Shown here: piece by piece, positions 29,617 through 30,642 of the stretch | Layout of the letters: each line of letters starts with the position of its first letter | Position numbering within the stretch: the first letter of the stretch is position 1 | From: SG8-41 sp964521405 | Lineage (GTDB): Bacteria; Pseudomonadota; Gammaproteobacteria; Burkholderiales; SG8-41 | Assembly: GCA_964521405.1 (NCBI GenBank) | Contig: CAZFRR010000271.1 | Location: 1-30,642 of the forward strand | Length of the DNA: 30,642 nt | Direction: 5' to 3' | Notes under the pieces: model-generated | Seen by the model: the letters and a program-made list of their open reading frames with translations, nothing else | What the model was told of the DNA's origin: nothing | Database searches by the model: none | Translations under genes and position numbers: made by a program

Positions 29617-30642
29617 TTAGACGCGCTCCAGTATCGCAGCCATGCCCTGCCCGCCCCCGATGCACAGGCTGACGAGAGCATAGCGGCCGCCCGAGCGCTG
29701 CAGCTGGCGCGCCGCTGTGAGGGCCAGCCGGGCGCCGGAAGCGCCCAGCGGATGCCCCACGGCAATGGCCCCGCCGTTGGGATTGACACGGCTGTCATCG
29801 AGCTCGACGCCGAGCCCCTTCCAGCAGGCGAGCACCTGCGCGGCGAATGCCTCGTTAGTCTCGATGATGTCGAGGTCCTTCACCGAAAGGCCAGCGCGTG
29901 CCAGCGCCTTCTTGGCGGCCGCAACGGGACCTATGCCCATGATCTGGGGCGGCACGCCCGCTGAAGCGCTCGCAATGACTCGCGCGATCGGCTTGATGCC
30001 CGCCTTGTCGCCGGCTTCCTTGGAGGCAAGGATCAACGCCACCGCGCCGTCGTTGACGCCCGAGGCATTTCCGGCAGTGGTCACGCCGCCCTCGTAGAGC
30101 GATCTCATCTTGGCCAGGGCTTCGAGGTCGGTATTGGGCCTGGGATGCTCGTCCTCCGCGATCGGCGGCACCGGCCCCTTGCGGGAGGGCGGCAATTCCA
30201 CCGCGGAGATTTCGCCGGAGAAGAACCCCTCCCCCTTGGCGATCGCGTATTTCTGCTGCGAGCCCAGAGCGAATTTGTCGGCTTCCTCGCGCTTGATGTC
30301 GTACTCGCGCGCGAGGTTGTCAGCGGTCTGCGGCATCTGGTCGTCCCCGAAACGCTTTACCAGCTTGGGATTGGAGAAGCGCGGTCCGATGGTGCTGTCG
30401 TAGAGCTTGACGTCACGGCCGAAGGCCGACTCCGAGCGGCTCATCACCAGCGGCGAGCGGCTCATGCTTTCGACGCCGCCGACCAGGAACACTTCGCCTT
30501 CACCCGCAGTGATGGAGTGCGCGGCGTGCACCACCGCGCCCAGTCCGCTCGCGCAGTTGCGCTGGAGCACGGTGCCGGGCGTCTCGATCGGCAGGCCCGC
30601 AACGAGACCGGCATGGCGCGCCACGCAGCGGCTGTCCTCGCC
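29617..30642 (-). CDS. Thiolase (acetyl-CoA C-acyltransferase), N-terminus outside window
   Basis: The frame is open to the right edge, so about 341 C-terminal residues are visible of an expected 390-400. The thiolase active site is complete: the nucleophilic Cys in LQRNCASGLGAVVHAA, the His in NPNGGAIAVGHPLGASGAR and the second Cys in LCIGGGQGMA. GNASGVNDGAVALILAS and NEAFAAQVLA are also typical. The enzyme either condenses two acetyl-CoA or cleaves 3-oxoacyl-CoA. The direction and chain length (PhaA-like, FadA-like or PcaF-like) cannot be settled from this part. A GTG near 30624 could be mistaken for a start, but conserved thiolase sequence continues upstream. Confidence 0.93.
   Translation of the reverse strand, partial: GEDSRCVARHAGLVAGLPIETPGTVLQRNCASGLGAVVHAAHSITAGEGEVFLVGGVESMSRSPLVMSRSESAFGRDVKLYDSTIGPRFSNPKLVKRFGDDQMPQTADNLAREYDIKREEADKFALGSQQKYAIAKGEGFFSGEISAVELPPSRKGPVPPIAEDEHPRPNTDLEALAKMRSLYEGGVTTAGNASGVNDGAVALILASKEAGDKAGIKPIARVIASASAGVPPQIMGIGPVAAAKKALARAGLSVKDLDIIETNEAFAAQVLACWKGLGVELDDSRVNPNGGAIAVGHPLGASGARLALTAARQLQRSGGRYALVSLCIGGGQGMAAILERV

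Noticed and set aside
1..30642. CRISPR array, prophage or insertion sequence with transposase
   Set aside because: No regularly spaced repeats with unique spacers, no phage structural genes and no transposase reading frame were seen.

Overview
The window looks like the chromosome of a GC-rich betaproteobacterium, probably uncultured or from the Nitrosomonadales/Rhodocyclales/Burkholderiales area. The basis is gene order: aromatic aminotransferase divergent from uvrB, rne divergent from rluC, then HAD phosphatase, S49 peptidase, methyltransferase/maf, yceD-rpmF-plsX-fabHDG-acpP-fabF-pabC-mltG-tmk-holB-tatD and an ankyrin protein. The tRNA-Asn sequence also fits. No database search was possible, so the placement is an inference.

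Layout. 1-3000: the end of an LVIVD-type protein, a CACAGAG inverted repeat, a COG0523 (CobW-like) GTPase, a 263-bp non-coding element with 21-bp terminal inverted repeats, and an HD-domain phosphohydrolase. 3113-3963 (minus strand): the most unusual locus. A tRNA-Asn(GUU) gene is split inside its anticodon by a 223-nt group I intron that no open reading frame reveals. The gene directly upstream encodes a small PD-(D/E)XK protein resembling the group I intron homing endonuclease I-Ssp6803I. Its stop codon touches the first base of the tRNA, and one good sigma70-like promoter lies upstream of both. 3990-10175: an AsmA-like protein, an aromatic aminotransferase, uvrB, an outer-membrane beta-barrel candidate and a low-molecular-weight phosphotyrosine phosphatase.

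10172-17231: RNase E on the minus strand, then rluC, a HAD hydrolase and a SppA-type peptidase on the plus strand, facing a maf/methyltransferase pair on the minus strand. 17288-28344: one long plus-strand run. It begins with a near-consensus promoter in front of yceD and continues through ribosomal protein L32 and a nearly complete fatty-acid initiation and elongation cluster (plsX, fabH, fabD, fabG, acpP, fabF). PabC (folate), MltG (murein), Tmk and HolB (DNA synthesis), TatD and an ankyrin-repeat protein follow. Most junctions overlap or are only a few bases long, so the genes are probably co-transcribed and coordinate membrane, wall and DNA synthesis with growth. 28542-30642: an orphan membrane PAS protein and a thiolase cut by the right edge, both on the minus strand, separated by a hairpin-rich spacer.

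The candidate for a previously undescribed system is the interrupted tRNA-Asn with its adjacent free-standing endonuclease. It may be a two-part intron-homing module. The intron model rests on exact reconstruction of a 76-nt tRNA and on pairings P1-P9 read by eye. Mobility is inferred.
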